This document shows positions 7,664-16,959 of a stretch of 32,817 nt of DNA, one piece after another. The stretch comes from an uncultured Opitutia bacterium (GTDB taxonomy: Bacteria > Verrucomicrobiota > Verrucomicrobiia > Opitutales > UBA953), in contig CAIRWP010000028.1 of NCBI GenBank assembly GCA_903882335.1, positions 1-32,817 of the forward strand. Direction: 5' to 3'. The notes beneath the pieces were generated by a model. That model was given only the letters and a program-made list of their open reading frames with translations, was not told the origin of the DNA and made no database searches. Within the stretch, counting starts at the first letter, position 1. Every line of letters begins with the position of its first letter. Position numbers and translations under genes: made by a program.

Positions 7664-10600
7664 TTAGTTGAGGTAGACGAATTCGTTGGAGCAGACCATG
7701 GCCTGGGCGAGCATCTCGATCGGGCTGACCGGACGCTTGTCGAGCTTGACGCCCTCGTTGACCAGGCCGGCGCCGGTGACCTTGGTCTTGGGGGCCTCGA
7801 CGGCGGCCACGAGCGGCGCGCTGGGGACAAGGGGCTTGTTCATGAGCTCGCGGGCCGTGGGCTTGGGGGCCTTGGCGACCGGGGCCGGCTTGGCCTTGGC
7901 GACGGGCTCGTCGATGAAGCCGGCGACCTTGCGGACGAAGTCGCGGGCGAACTTGAGCTCGGCGACGGTCGGCGACCGCTGGTACATGATCTTGTAGAGC
8001 TGGGCGATGCGCGCGTCCTCGGAGGAAGCACCGGTCACCTCGGGGCGGGCCGCGACGGCGCGGGCCACGACGATCGAGAGCTCGTTGTTCATGAAGAACA
8101 GCGCCTGCTGCGGCACGATGGTGGAGCCGCGCTTGGAGTTGGCCATGTCGGGGTCCGCGAAGTCGAACTGGGACTGGAGGTCGCTGAGGCGCTCGCGGTC
8201 GATGTAGCCGTAGATGCTGCGGCGGTAGCTGATCGGGTCCTCGGTGATGTTGACGGGGCGGCCGCCGAGCGTCGTGTCCATCTTGCCGGTGAGCATCAGC
8301 ATGGAGTCGCGGATGGATTCGAAGTCCAGGCGACGGAGGTTGGCGTGCCAGAGGTACTTGTTGGCGGCGTCGATCTTCAGGGGGTCGACGGCTCCCTTCT
8401 GGGTCATCAGCGCGTTGACCTGCGGGTTGGCGGACTGGCGGTAGGTCGCCGACATCAGGATGCGCTTGTGCAGCTTCTTCAGGGACCAGCCGTCGTCCAT
8501 GAAGCGCATGGACAGCCAGTCGAGCAGCTCGGGGTGCGTGGGCTTCTCCGCCATGTTGCCGAAGTCGTCGGGGGACGAGACGATGCCGGAGCCGAAGTGA
8601 TGGAGCCAGACGCGGTTGACGAGCACGCGGGGCGTCAGCGGGTTGGTGCGGTTGGCGATGGCCAGCGCCAGCTCCCGGCGGCCGCTGCCTTCGTAGAAGG
8701 GCTGGCGGTCGGGGCCGGCGAGGATCTCGAGGAACTGGCGCGGGGCGACGGCGCCCTTCTTGTTGCGGTCGCCGCGCAGGTAGACGTTGGTGTCGCGGGG
8801 CTTCTCGGCGTCGGCGACGGTCATCGCGGTGCCGGGGCCGCCCGGGTGCGTCAGGTCGAGGGCGTTGATGGCCTCGAACCGGAAGAAGCGCGTCGGGATG
8901 TTGCCGTTCTGGAAGGCCGGGGCGGACTGCCAGGACTCGCAGAAGGCGCGGGTGGAGACGAGCACCGTCATCTGGGTGGTCGTGGCGATCTCCTCGTAGT
9001 TGGGCGTCGGGAAGGGGTAGGCCGCCAGCTGGGCGAGCGCCTTGTCGTCCTGGTCGCCGCGCTTGCCGGGCGTGCCGCGCATCTGGAGGTGCGCCATGAT
9101 GCGGTCATGGTGCTTCACGAACAGCGCGTCGTAGGCGAAGGCGACGTCATCGAGGGACTTCGGCTTGAGGTTGCGCAGGGCCTCCGCGACGAGCGGGTTG
9201 ACCGCGAGTTTCTTGTCGGCCAGCGCGGCGGCGAGGATGGCGGGGGCCTTCTCGGCGAACTGGGCCTCGGGCACCGCGCGGAGGCGGGCCAGCGGACCGG
9301 TGACGGGCGAGTCGGAGCGGATCATCATCGCGCCGTCCACCTCGCGGTCGACGACGTACTTGTCCTTGTACTTCTGCTGCATGTCGTAGCCCTTCTCGCT
9401 ACGGACGCCGCCGGCGAGCGCGACCATGGCGCGGGCGCCGAAGCCCTTATGCAGGAGGGCAAGCTGGCCGCCGACGTACTTGTAGTAGCCGCGGACGTTC
9501 TCGTCCATGTACTGGCGAAGCTGCTTCTCGTAGTCGGCGCGGACGGCGGCGGGGGCGGTGCGGGCCCCGCGGATGACCGGGTCGACGAGCGGGTCGATGG
9601 TGGAGGCGAAGACGCCGTGCAGGGAGTAGTAGTCGGCGGCGGGGATCGGGTCGAACTTGTGGTCGTGGCAGCGGGCGCAGGAGACGGTCAGGCCGAGGAA
9701 GCCCTTGGTCGTCGTGTCGATGCGCTCGTCGATCGTGTCGTCGTTGTTGTCGAAGCGCTTGCCCACGGTGATGAAGCCGAGCGCGGCGAGGCGCGGGTCG
9801 TCCTTGGCCAGGTCGGGCAGGCGGTCGGCCGCGAGCTGCTCGATGATGAACTGGTCGTAAGGCTTGTCGGCGTTGAGCGAGTCGATGACGTAGTCGCGGT
9901 AGGTCCAGGCGTTGGCGGAGCGGTCGCCCTCGGCGCCGCCGCGACGCAGGCCCTTGGTGTCGGAGTAACGGGCGGTATCGAGCCAGTGGCGGGCCCAGCG
10001 CTCGCCGTAGCGCGGCGAGGCGAGCAAGCGGTCGATGGTGCGTTCGAGCACCAGCGAGGCGGAGCGGGCGGGCTGGCCGTTGCGGACCGCCAGAGCGTCG
10101 CGGATCACGGCGGCGTCGAAATCGCGGGAGAAGGCGTCGGACTCGGCGTTGGTGGGCGGCAGGCCGTGGAGGTCGTAGGTGAGGCGGCGCAGCAGCGCCT
10201 CGCCGTCGGCGGTGGGATTGGGCTTGAGGCCCACCGCGTCGAGCTTGGCCAGGATGAATGAGTCGATCTCGTTCTGGCACCAGGCGGGGGCGCTCAGCTT
10301 GGCCGGCACGGCCGGGTCCTGGACCGCCTTGAAGGCCCAGTGGTCGCGGGCCTTCTGCGAAAGTCCGGTGAGCTTATCGGCGCCGCCGGCCGGGGCCGGC
10401 GCGCCCATCAGGACCCACTTCTCCAAGGTCGCGATCTTCGCGTCGCTCAGCTTCGGACCCGACTTGCGGGGCGGCATCGAGAGCTCGGGATCCTCCTGGT
10501 GGACCGCGACGAGCAGCAGGGATTTCTTGAGGTTGCCGGGAACCACGGCGGGTCCTTGGTCGCCGCCGGCCAGCAGCGCCGCGCGCGAGTCCATGATCAG

Positions 10601-10852
10601 GCCACCCTTGGAGACGCCTTCGGCCGCGGAGTGGCACTTGTAGCAATGCTCGCTGAAGATCGGGCGGATGTTCTTCTCGAAGAACTCCAGTCCGGCGGGA
10701 TCCATCTTTTCCGGCGCCTTGGCCTCGGGCTTCGCCGCGGCGGGCTTGGCGGACATGGCCTCGGCCTCCATCTTCATCTCCTGGGCGCGCACGGCGACGA
10801 CGCCGAGCAGGAGAAGCGTGGCGAGTCGGAGACTGGACGGGAAAGTCGGCAT
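7664..10852 (-). CDS. secreted di-haem PSCyt1/DUF1549/DUF1553 protein (copy A)
   Basis: 1062 residues. A signal peptide covers about 1-23, then an Ala/Lys/Glu/Pro-rich linker to about 50. The first domain is a planctomycete-type cytochrome c (CYKCH, Cys70/Cys73/His74, with a possible Met ligand in SMPP near 125-128). DUF1549 follows (SPRYGERWARHWLDTARYSD near 279-298) and contains a second haem motif, CARCH (Cys392/Cys395/His396). DUF1553 ends the protein (GSTIVPQQALFFMNN). Near the C-terminus an Ala/Pro/Lys-rich insert precedes the SNEFVYLN end. It is probably a periplasmic redox protein, with electron transfer inferred from the haem sites; substrate unknown. It is the operon mate of the DUF1501 gene at 6244-7632 and a tandem paralogue of 11035-14229. 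The leader is CCTACCCACCCC before the ATG. Confidence 0.92.
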   Translation of the reverse strand: MPTFPSSLRLATLLLLGVVAVRAQEMKMEAEAMSAKPAAAKPEAKAPEKMDPAGLEFFEKNIRPIFSEHCYKCHSAAEGVSKGGLIMDSRAALLAGGDQGPAVVPGNLKKSLLLVAVHQEDPELSMPPRKSGPKLSDAKIATLEKWVLMGAPAPAGGADKLTGLSQKARDHWAFKAVQDPAVPAKLSAPAWCQNEIDSFILAKLDAVGLKPNPTADGEALLRRLTYDLHGLPPTNAESDAFSRDFDAAVIRDALAVRNGQPARSASLVLERTIDRLLASPRYGERWARHWLDTARYSDTKGLRRGGAEGDRSANAWTYRDYVIDSLNADKPYDQFIIEQLAADRLPDLAKDDPRLAALGFITVGKRFDNNDDTIDERIDTTTKGFLGLTVSCARCHDHKFDPIPAADYYSLHGVFASTIDPLVDPVIRGARTAPAAVRADYEKQLRQYMDENVRGYYKYVGGQLALLHKGFGARAMVALAGGVRSEKGYDMQQKYKDKYVVDREVDGAMMIRSDSPVTGPLARLRAVPEAQFAEKAPAILAAALADKKLAVNPLVAEALRNLKPKSLDDVAFAYDALFVKHHDRIMAHLQMRGTPGKRGDQDDKALAQLAAYPFPTPNYEEIATTTQMTVLVSTRAFCESWQSAPAFQNGNIPTRFFRFEAINALDLTHPGGPGTAMTVADAEKPRDTNVYLRGDRNKKGAVAPRQFLEILAGPDRQPFYEGSGRRELALAIANRTNPLTPRVLVNRVWLHHFGSGIVSSPDDFGNMAEKPTHPELLDWLSMRFMDDGWSLKKLHKRILMSATYRQSANPQVNALMTQKGAVDPLKIDAANKYLWHANLRRLDFESIRDSMLMLTGKMDTTLGGRPVNITEDPISYRRSIYGYIDRERLSDLQSQFDFADPDMANSKRGSTIVPQQALFFMNNELSIVVARAVAARPEVTGASSEDARIAQLYKIMYQRSPTVAELKFARDFVRKVAGFIDEPVAKAKPAPVAKAPKPTARELMNKPLVPSAPLVAAVEAPKTKVTGAGLVNEGVKLDKRPVSPIEMLAQAMVCSNEFVYLN

Positions 10853-10942
10853 GGGGTGGGTAGGTTTTAAGACACCGCTGGGGTAATTAAGTTACGGCGT
10901 TTCTGGGGGTTTCTGCGGGGCCTGAACTAGAGATAATTGTCT

Positions 10943-10948
10943 ATTGTA
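10943..10948 (-). promoter_or_regulatory. possible -10 element for copy A, in an AT-rich patch
   Basis: In the 182-base gap 10853-11034 the only AT-rich island is 10930-10949. On the minus strand it holds TACAAT (10948 to 10943), five of six matches to the -10 consensus, about 90 bases before the start codon. No convincing -35 sits at the right distance. The adjacent TAGACAATTATC shares the AGACAAT heptamer with the palindrome upstream of the sigma factor gene. Confidence 0.25.
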
Positions 10949-10984
10949 AGCGGGGGGACTTCAAGCCGTAGATGAGGGGGACCC

Positions 10985-11013
10985 TAATAAAAAAGGGGGC
11001 CTTAGCCCCCTTT
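10985..11013 (-). terminator. intrinsic terminator after copy B
   Basis: A perfect 9-bp stem AAAGGGGGC (10992-11000) and GCCCCCTTT (11005-11013) with loop CTTA. On the minus strand the second arm runs into CTTTTTTATT (10994 to 10985). It begins 21 bases after the stop codon of the gene ending at 11035, so the two tandem paralogues are probably transcribed separately. Confidence 0.9.
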
Positions 11014-11034
11014 CGCGAACGGCCTCGCCGCCGC

Positions 11035-14000
11035 TCAATTGACGTAGACGAACTCGTTCGAGAGCAGCAAGGTGTGCGCTAGCAACTCGATGGGAGTCAA
11101 GGGGTTGCGAGGGATGGTCTCGCCGACGTTCTGTAGGATACCCTCGGCCCCGCCGGTGCTCACGGACATCATCATGTCGTCCGGGGCCTCGACCTTCTTG
11201 GTGGCGGGGACGCCCTTCTTGGTCACGGACCCCTGGGAGGCGGCGACCGGGTTGGCGGGCTTGGCGTCCTTGCCGGACGTGCCCTTGGCGCTGGTCCGGC
11301 TCGAGCCGGAGGTCGCGGTCTTGGCGGTGCCGGTGGCCGGGGTGCCGCGGGCGGCGGCGAGGGCCATGGCCTTCTGCTTGTCGAGGAAATCGCGGGCGGC
11401 GCGGATCTCGTTGGAGGTCGCGCGGCGCTGGAAGATCGCCATGAACATCGCGTTGATGCGCGCGTCCTCGGAAAAGGCCTTCACGACGTCGGGGCGCGCG
11501 GCCACCGAGCGGGCGACTTCGACCGAGAGCGGGTTGTTCATGAAGAACAACGCCTGTTGCGGCACGATGGTCGAACCGCGCTTGGAGTTCGCCATGTCGG
11601 GGTCGGCGTAGTCGAACTGCGACAACGTGTCGTTGAGGCGGAGGCGGTCGACGTAGCCGTAGAGACTGCGGCGGTAGCTGTAGGGCTCATCGGTGATGTT
11701 GGCCGGCTGCCCGCCGACGGCGGGGCTCATCTTGCCCGTGAGGAGGATCATCGAGTCGCGGATCGACTCGAAGTCGAGCCGACGCAGGTTGCCGCGCCAC
11801 AGCAGACGGTTGGCGGCGTCGATCTTGAGCGGATCGACGGCCCCCTTGCGGGCCACCAGCGGGTTGAGGTTGGGGTTGGAATCCTGGCGGTAGGCCGAGC
11901 TGAGCATGACCTGGCGGTGCATGCGCTTGAGCGTCCAGCCGTTCTTGGTGAAGTCGTCGGCCAGCCAATCGAGCAGCTCCGGGTGCGAGGGCGGCACGGA
12001 CATGTTACCGAGGTCGTCGGGCGTCAGCACCAAGCCTTCGCCGAAATGCTTCAGCCAGAGGCGGTTCATCGCGACGCGCGGGGCGATGGGGTTGGTCTTG
12101 GCCACGATGGCCTTGGCCAGCTCGAGGCGACCGCTCCCGTCGTTGAAGGCAGGGCGGTCGCCCTGCGAGAGCGCCTCGAGGAAGCGACGCGGGACCGTGG
12201 GACCGCGCTTATTCTTGTCGCCGCGCAGGTAGACGTAGCTGTCGCGGGGGCTGGCGGCATCCTGAATCGCCATGGCCTCGCGCGGGGCGCCGGGGTGGGA
12301 GAGGCGCAGCTCGTTGACCTGGGCCCAGCGGAAATAGGCGCCAGGCTTGCGGTTATTCTGGCCGCCGAAGACCGGACGGTTCTGCCAGTCGGCACAGAAC
12401 TTACGGGTATCAAAGAGCGCGATGCACTCCTCGTTCTCGAGGATCTCCTCGACGTCGGGCAGCGGCCACGGGTAGGCCGCCATCTGCGCGATCGCCGGCG
12501 GCGTCTGCTTGCTCGAGCGGCCGGGCGTCGCGCAACGGTCGATGTGCGCAAGGATGGAGGCCTTGCTGTCGTTGTAGGCCTTCTGGTAGGCCAGGGCGAC
12601 GTCGTCGATGGTCTTGGGCTTGAGGCCGCGCAGGGCCGAGGCGATGAGCGGGTTGACCGGGTTCTTGGGGTCGTTCAAGGCGGCGGCGAGCACGCCGGCG
12701 GCGCGCTCCTCGAACACCGCGACGGGAATGGCCGCCACGCGGGCGAACGGTCCGGTGATGGGGGAGTCGGCCTGGATGCGCATCGGCTCGAAGTCCGGCA
12801 AGGGCGTCTCCAGCTTGTACTTCTCGTTCACGTCGCCCCACTCGATCGAACCGCGCTTGAGCGTGGCGGCGACCAGGCGACCGGCCATCTCGCGGTCGTA
12901 GCGGGCGCGCATGTCCTTAAAGTACTTGTAGTAGCCGGCGGCGCTCTCCGCCTGCAGCTGATCGAGGCGTTTCTGGAAGTCGACCTTCAGGGTCGCGCCC
13001 TGGGGACCCGCGGTGATACCCGGCCGCTGGAGCGGCTCGATCGTCGAGGCGAAGATGCCGTGGAGCGAGTAGTAGTCGGCGGCGGGGATCGGGTCGAACT
13101 TGTGGTCGTGGCAGCGCGCGCAGGAGACCGTCAGGCCGAGGAAGGCCTTTGTCGTGGTGTCGATGCGCTCGTCGATCGTGTCGTCGATGTTGTCGAAGCG
13201 CTTGCCGATGGTGATGAAGCCGAGGGCCGCGAGGCGGGAGTCGTCGGGCTTGATGTCCGGGAGCTTGTCGGCGGCGAGCTGCTCGATCACGAAGCGGTCG
13301 TAGGGCTTGTCCGTGTTGAGCGCGTCGATGACGTAATCGCGGTAAGTCCAGGCGAAGGCGTAGCGGTAGTCCTCGTAGAGGCTCTTGCCCTGGTCGACCG
13401 GCAGACCGCGCGTGTCGGAGTAGCGGGCCGTATCGAGCCAGTGGCGGCCCCAGCGCTCGCCGTAGTGCGGCGAAGCCAGGAGGAAGTCGACCTGCTTGGC
13501 GACGACGGCGTCGACGTTGCCGGCCGGGGTGCCGCGACGGACGGCGGCGGCGTCGGCCGCGGCCGCGGCGTCATGGGCGCGGGTGAAGGCGATGACCTGG
13601 TCGGCGGTGGGCGGCAGGCCGAGGAGGTCGTAGGACATGCGGCGCAGGAGGGCCTCCGGGTCGGCGGCCGGATTGGGCGCGAGGCCGGCGGCCTCGAGCT
13701 TGGCGAGGATGAAGGCGTCGATCGGGCCCTTGACCCAGGCCTTGTTCTTCACCTCCGGCGGCGTGACGGCCTTGAGCGGGAGGTAGGCCCAGTGCTGCTT
13801 GGCCTTCTCGGTCAGGCCGGTGAGTTTGTTGCCGTTGCCGGCCGGGGCGGGGGCGCCCATCTTGACCCACTTCTCGAGCGCGGCGATCTTGGCGTCGGCA
13901 ATCTTACCGCCCTTCTTCTTCGGCGGCATGGCGATCTCGGGGTCGCCGTAATGGACGGCCAACAACAGGAGCGACTTGGCGACGTTGCCAGGCACCACGG

Positions 14001-14229
14001 CCGGACCTTGGTCGCCGCCCTTGAGCATCCCGTCGCGCGAATCGAGGATCAGGCCACCTTTCGAGGCGCCCTTTTCGATCGAGTGGCACTCGTAGCAATG
14101 CTCGGCGAAGATCGGGCGGATAGTCTTCTCGAAGAACTCGAGGCCCTCCTTGGTCGGCTCATCGGCGGCGAGCAACAGCGGACCGGCGGTCAGCACGGCG
14201 AGCAAGGGAAGGAAACGGCGCGGGGTCAT
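11035..14229 (-). CDS. secreted di-haem PSCyt1/DUF1549/DUF1553 protein (copy B)
   Basis: 1064 residues from the ATG at 14229, which gives a clean signal peptide (Thr-Pro-Arg-Arg, hydrophobic run, cleavage near 22). A TTG eight codons upstream is in frame but would spoil the signal. Domain order matches copy A: cytochrome motif CYECH (Cys45/Cys48/His49), AMPP near 100, a DUF1549 block HYGERWGRHWLDTARYSD (255-272), a second haem motif CARCH (Cys370/Cys373/His374), and DUF1553 with GSTIVPQQALFFMNN. A Ser/Thr/Lys/Ala-rich insert of about 80 residues precedes the SNEFVYVN end and differs completely from the insert in copy A. It has its own terminator and no DUF1501 partner. Probably a periplasmic redox protein; substrate unknown. 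Confidence 0.92.
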   Translation of the reverse strand: MTPRRFLPLLAVLTAGPLLLAADEPTKEGLEFFEKTIRPIFAEHCYECHSIEKGASKGGLILDSRDGMLKGGDQGPAVVPGNVAKSLLLLAVHYGDPEIAMPPKKKGGKIADAKIAALEKWVKMGAPAPAGNGNKLTGLTEKAKQHWAYLPLKAVTPPEVKNKAWVKGPIDAFILAKLEAAGLAPNPAADPEALLRRMSYDLLGLPPTADQVIAFTRAHDAAAAADAAAVRRGTPAGNVDAVVAKQVDFLLASPHYGERWGRHWLDTARYSDTRGLPVDQGKSLYEDYRYAFAWTYRDYVIDALNTDKPYDRFVIEQLAADKLPDIKPDDSRLAALGFITIGKRFDNIDDTIDERIDTTTKAFLGLTVSCARCHDHKFDPIPAADYYSLHGIFASTIEPLQRPGITAGPQGATLKVDFQKRLDQLQAESAAGYYKYFKDMRARYDREMAGRLVAATLKRGSIEWGDVNEKYKLETPLPDFEPMRIQADSPITGPFARVAAIPVAVFEERAAGVLAAALNDPKNPVNPLIASALRGLKPKTIDDVALAYQKAYNDSKASILAHIDRCATPGRSSKQTPPAIAQMAAYPWPLPDVEEILENEECIALFDTRKFCADWQNRPVFGGQNNRKPGAYFRWAQVNELRLSHPGAPREAMAIQDAASPRDSYVYLRGDKNKRGPTVPRRFLEALSQGDRPAFNDGSGRLELAKAIVAKTNPIAPRVAMNRLWLKHFGEGLVLTPDDLGNMSVPPSHPELLDWLADDFTKNGWTLKRMHRQVMLSSAYRQDSNPNLNPLVARKGAVDPLKIDAANRLLWRGNLRRLDFESIRDSMILLTGKMSPAVGGQPANITDEPYSYRRSLYGYVDRLRLNDTLSQFDYADPDMANSKRGSTIVPQQALFFMNNPLSVEVARSVAARPDVVKAFSEDARINAMFMAIFQRRATSNEIRAARDFLDKQKAMALAAARGTPATGTAKTATSGSSRTSAKGTSGKDAKPANPVAASQGSVTKKGVPATKKVEAPDDMMMSVSTGGAEGILQNVGETIPRNPLTPIELLAHTLLLSNEFVYVN

Positions 14230-14274
14230 GGCGAGAGGATGAAGGGATGACAAGGGGGAGGTCCGAAGGTTGCA

Positions 14275-14318
14275 CCTAGGGATAAAATCTCAGGCTGAGA
14301 TTAGGGATTAGCCCTAGG
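14275..14318. promoter_or_regulatory. nested palindromes between copy B and glycerate kinase
   Basis: In the 169-base divergent gap 14230-14398 an inverted repeat with 7-base arms, AATCTCA (14286-14292) and TGAGATT (14296-14302), is flanked by two CCTAGG palindromes (14275-14280 and 14313-14318). Related AATCCCTA-like blocks recur between them on the minus strand. This looks like an operator region serving one or both divergent genes. No promoter hexamers were clear. Confidence 0.45.
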
Positions 14319-14398
14319 GAATCAAGCGGGCTTAGGGGGCCTCCCGGTTAAATGCCCTTCCCCGCCCCCTCATTTCCGTGCATAAAGCCCCACCCCGG

Positions 14399-15511
14399 AT
14401 GCGCATCCTTCTCGCCAGCGACAAGTTCAAGGGCGCCCTTCCCTCCCCGGAGGTGGCGGCGGCCCTGCAGCACGCCCTCGCCGAAGTCTTCCCAGGGGCC
14501 GAGTTCGACACCTGTCCTATTGCTGACGGCGGCGAAGGGACCACGGAGGCGATGGTCGGGGCCCTGGGCGGCGTCTGGGCCGAGGCGGCCGTCACCGACG
14601 CCCAAGGCCGACCGCGGACCGCGCGCTTCGGCTGGGTTCCCGCCGAACGTCGGGCGATCCTGGAGATGAGCGCGGCCAGCGGCCTCGCCTTGGTCTCCGA
14701 CCGACCGCTCGACCCGACGTCCGCCAGCACGGCCGGCACCGGCGAACTCCTGCGGGCCGCCCACAAGCTCGGCGCGGAGCGCATCCTACTCGGCATCGGC
14801 GGCTCGGCGACCAACGACGGTGGCCTGGGGATGGCGCTCGCGCTCGGTCACCGCTTTGAACGCCGCGGCGCGCCCTTCGTCCCGACCTTGGCGACGCTGC
14901 CCGAGGCCGACCGACTGCGGCTCGCCCCACCCCTCTTCGCCGAGGTGCTCGTCGCCTGCGACGTGGACAACCCGTTGCTCGGGCCGCGCGGGGCAACGCG
15001 CGTCTACGGCCCGCAGAAGGGCGTGCGCGACTTCCCTTGGTTCGAGGCGCGACTCAGCCACCTCGCGGATCTGGCGGCGGCGGCGACCGGCACGGACCCG
15101 CGGGAGACGCCGGGCGCGGGCGCGGCGGGCGGGCTCGGCTTCGGCCTGCTGGCCTTCGCCGGCGGAAGACTCACGCCGGGCTTCGAGCTCGTGGCCGCGC
15201 AAGTCGGGCTCGCGGCGCGCGTGGCCCGGGCCGACCTCGTCATCACCGGGGAGGGCCGCCTGGATGAGCAAAGCCTGCAAGGCAAAGGGCCGGTCGGCGT
15301 AGCCCGCCTGGCCCGGGCGCAGGGCAAGCCCGTCGTCGGCGTGGCCGGCGCGGTGGCGGACTCCGCGGAGCTGCGGGCCCAGTTCGACCTGCTGCTCGCG
15401 ATCAAGCCGGCGGAGATGCCGCTCGCGGAGGCCATGCGCCGCACCGCCGAGCTCCTCGGCGCGACGGTGCGTGCGCACGCCGCGGAACTCCGCGCCCTGC
15501 CCCGCCCTTAG
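14399..15511 (+). CDS. glycerate kinase (GarK/GlxK family)
   Basis: 370 residues, usual length. Motifs: N-terminal ILLASDKFKGAL (3-14), IADGGEGTTEAM (41-52), GIGGSATNDGGLGM (132-145), GPQKG (204-208) and ITGEGRLDEQSLQGK (282-296). The family phosphorylates D-glycerate with ATP, usually to 2-phosphoglycerate, linking glyoxylate/tartronate or sugar-acid breakdown to glycolysis. The ATG at 14399 gives the standard N-terminus; an in-frame GTG at 14378 adds seven unlikely residues. The leader is CCCCACCCCGG. It converges with the DUF1501 gene at 15508, and the stop codons overlap with no terminator between them. Confidence 0.93.
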   Translation: MRILLASDKFKGALPSPEVAAALQHALAEVFPGAEFDTCPIADGGEGTTEAMVGALGGVWAEAAVTDAQGRPRTARFGWVPAERRAILEMSAASGLALVSDRPLDPTSASTAGTGELLRAAHKLGAERILLGIGGSATNDGGLGMALALGHRFERRGAPFVPTLATLPEADRLRLAPPLFAEVLVACDVDNPLLGPRGATRVYGPQKGVRDFPWFEARLSHLADLAAAATGTDPRETPGAGAAGGLGFGLLAFAGGRLTPGFELVAAQVGLAARVARADLVITGEGRLDEQSLQGKGPVGVARLARAQGKPVVGVAGAVADSAELRAQFDLLLAIKPAEMPLAEAMRRTAELLGATVRAHAAELRALPRP

Positions 15512-16956
15512 GCGAAGATCGGCGCGGCCTTCCCCTTGCCGTCGATGGTGGCGTAGAACGGGCGACCCTCGATGTCGTAGGCCTTGCGCGGGCTGATACC
15601 CATGGCCGTGAAGATCGTCGCATGGACGTCCTCGACCGCCAGCGGGTCCTTGATGGCCACGAGCGGCCGCTCGTCGGCGGTCGCGCCGAAGACATGCCCT
15701 TTCTTTACGCCGCCGCCGAACATCACAACGCTCGTGCCGCCGGTGAAGTGGCGGTGCAGGCCGTAATGATCGGGGTTCTCGATGGTGCCACCCTTATGGA
15801 AGGACTGGTCGCCGGCCTTGGAGCCGGGGCGTCCCTCGATCATCGCGTCGCGGCTGAACTCGCTGGCGATGACCACCAGCGTGCGGTCGAGCAGGCCGCG
15901 GGCCTCGAGGTCGCGGATCAGCTGCGCCACGGGCGCGTCGATCGTGCGGTGCATCTCGTCCACCATCTTGTGGCCCTTGCCGTGGGTGTCCCAGTTGAAG
16001 AAGGGCACGTACTCGGTGGTGACCTCGACGAAGCGGGCCCCGTTCTCGACCAGCCGGCGCGCGAGCTGGCAACCGCGCCCGAAGCGGGTCGTGCCGTAGG
16101 CCTGCTGGGCCTCCTTCGGCTCCAGCGAGAGGTCGAAGGCCGCGCGCTCCTTGGCGCTCAGGAGCCGGTAGGCGTTGTCCATCGAGCGCAGCATCGACTG
16201 CTGCTGGAAGTCGCTCATCCGGTCGCGGTCGGGGCTGGCGTCCACCAGGCGGCGGAACTCGCGGTCGCGGTTCACGAAGCGACCGGCGTCCATGCCCTTG
16301 GGCGGGCGCACCGCGGTGGCGGCGTCGTCGGGGAACGGCAGGTTCATCGGGCCGAACTCGCCGCCGAAGAAACCGGCGGTCGTGAAAGCCTTCAGTTCCT
16401 CGCTCTCGCCGACGCCCTCGAGGCGCTGGCCGATGTTGATGAAGGCGGGCATCACCGGGTTGCGGGGGCCGAGCACGCGGGCCATCCACGCGCCGAGGTG
16501 CGGGCAGGCGACGGTCTGCGGCGGCACGTAGCCGGTATGCCAGTGGAACTGGTGGCGCGAATGCAGGATGCTGCCGAGGTCGGGCTGGACGGCGGAGCGG
16601 ATGAGCGTCGCGCGGTCCATGACCGAGGCGATCTGCTCGAGACCCTGGCAGATGCGCAGCCCGTCGACCGCGGTGGGGATTGCCGGGAAGGTGCTCAGCA
16701 CGCGCTTGTACTCGAGGCCCTTCTCGTAAGGCGCGTAGCGCTTCGGGTCGAAGGTCTCGGGCGCGGCCATGCCGCCGGCCAGCCAGATCAGGATGCAGGC
16801 GTCGGCCTTGGCGACCGGCGCGGGTTCGTCGGCAGCGAGGAGCTTCGGCGCGCCGAGGCCGAGCGTGGCGACGCCGGCCGCGCCGAGGAGGCGGAGGAAC
16901 TCACGGCGACGCAGGGCGGGCGGGAGGTCCGGGTCGAGGGGAAGGTCGGGAATCAT
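15508..16956 (-). CDS. Tat-exported DUF1501 protein (second copy)
   Basis: 482 residues. The N-terminus has a twin-arginine signal, RRREFLRLLG (16-25), followed by a hydrophobic segment and cleavage near Ala-Ala 41-42. The body has DUF1501 features: ILIWLAGGMAAPETFDPK (55-72), HSRHQFHWHTGY, VEVTTEYVPFFNWDTHGKGH, VVIASEFSRD, and a closing block on DVHATIFTAMGI. It differs clearly from the first copy: GGMAAPETFDPK replaces GGAPSHLDTFDYK and several loops are longer. It is the last gene of the five-gene operon, three bases after the stop of the haem protein upstream, so the two are probably translationally coupled. Its stop overlaps that of glycerate kinase. Reaction unknown. Confidence 0.9.
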   Translation of the reverse strand: MIPDLPLDPDLPPALRRREFLRLLGAAGVATLGLGAPKLLAADEPAPVAKADACILIWLAGGMAAPETFDPKRYAPYEKGLEYKRVLSTFPAIPTAVDGLRICQGLEQIASVMDRATLIRSAVQPDLGSILHSRHQFHWHTGYVPPQTVACPHLGAWMARVLGPRNPVMPAFINIGQRLEGVGESEELKAFTTAGFFGGEFGPMNLPFPDDAATAVRPPKGMDAGRFVNRDREFRRLVDASPDRDRMSDFQQQSMLRSMDNAYRLLSAKERAAFDLSLEPKEAQQAYGTTRFGRGCQLARRLVENGARFVEVTTEYVPFFNWDTHGKGHKMVDEMHRTIDAPVAQLIRDLEARGLLDRTLVVIASEFSRDAMIEGRPGSKAGDQSFHKGGTIENPDHYGLHRHFTGGTSVVMFGGGVKKGHVFGATADERPLVAIKDPLAVEDVHATIFTAMGISPRKAYDIEGRPFYATIDGKGKAAPIFA

Positions 16957-16959
16957 GGT

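Noticed and set aside
7529-10261. A 910-codon open frame on the plus strand opposite copy A
   Set aside because: It is antisense to a gene with clear haem motifs and domains. Its translation is a Val/Gly/Leu/Asp/Glu-rich mirror without motifs, as expected from codon bias in GC-rich DNA.
11557-14250. An 897-codon open frame opposite copy B
   Set aside because: Same mirror composition as the frame opposite copy A, with no recognisable domain; the minus-strand gene explains the region.
14230-14253. TTG start for copy B eight codons upstream
   Set aside because: The ATG at 14229 yields a standard signal peptide; the TTG adds residues that do not fit.
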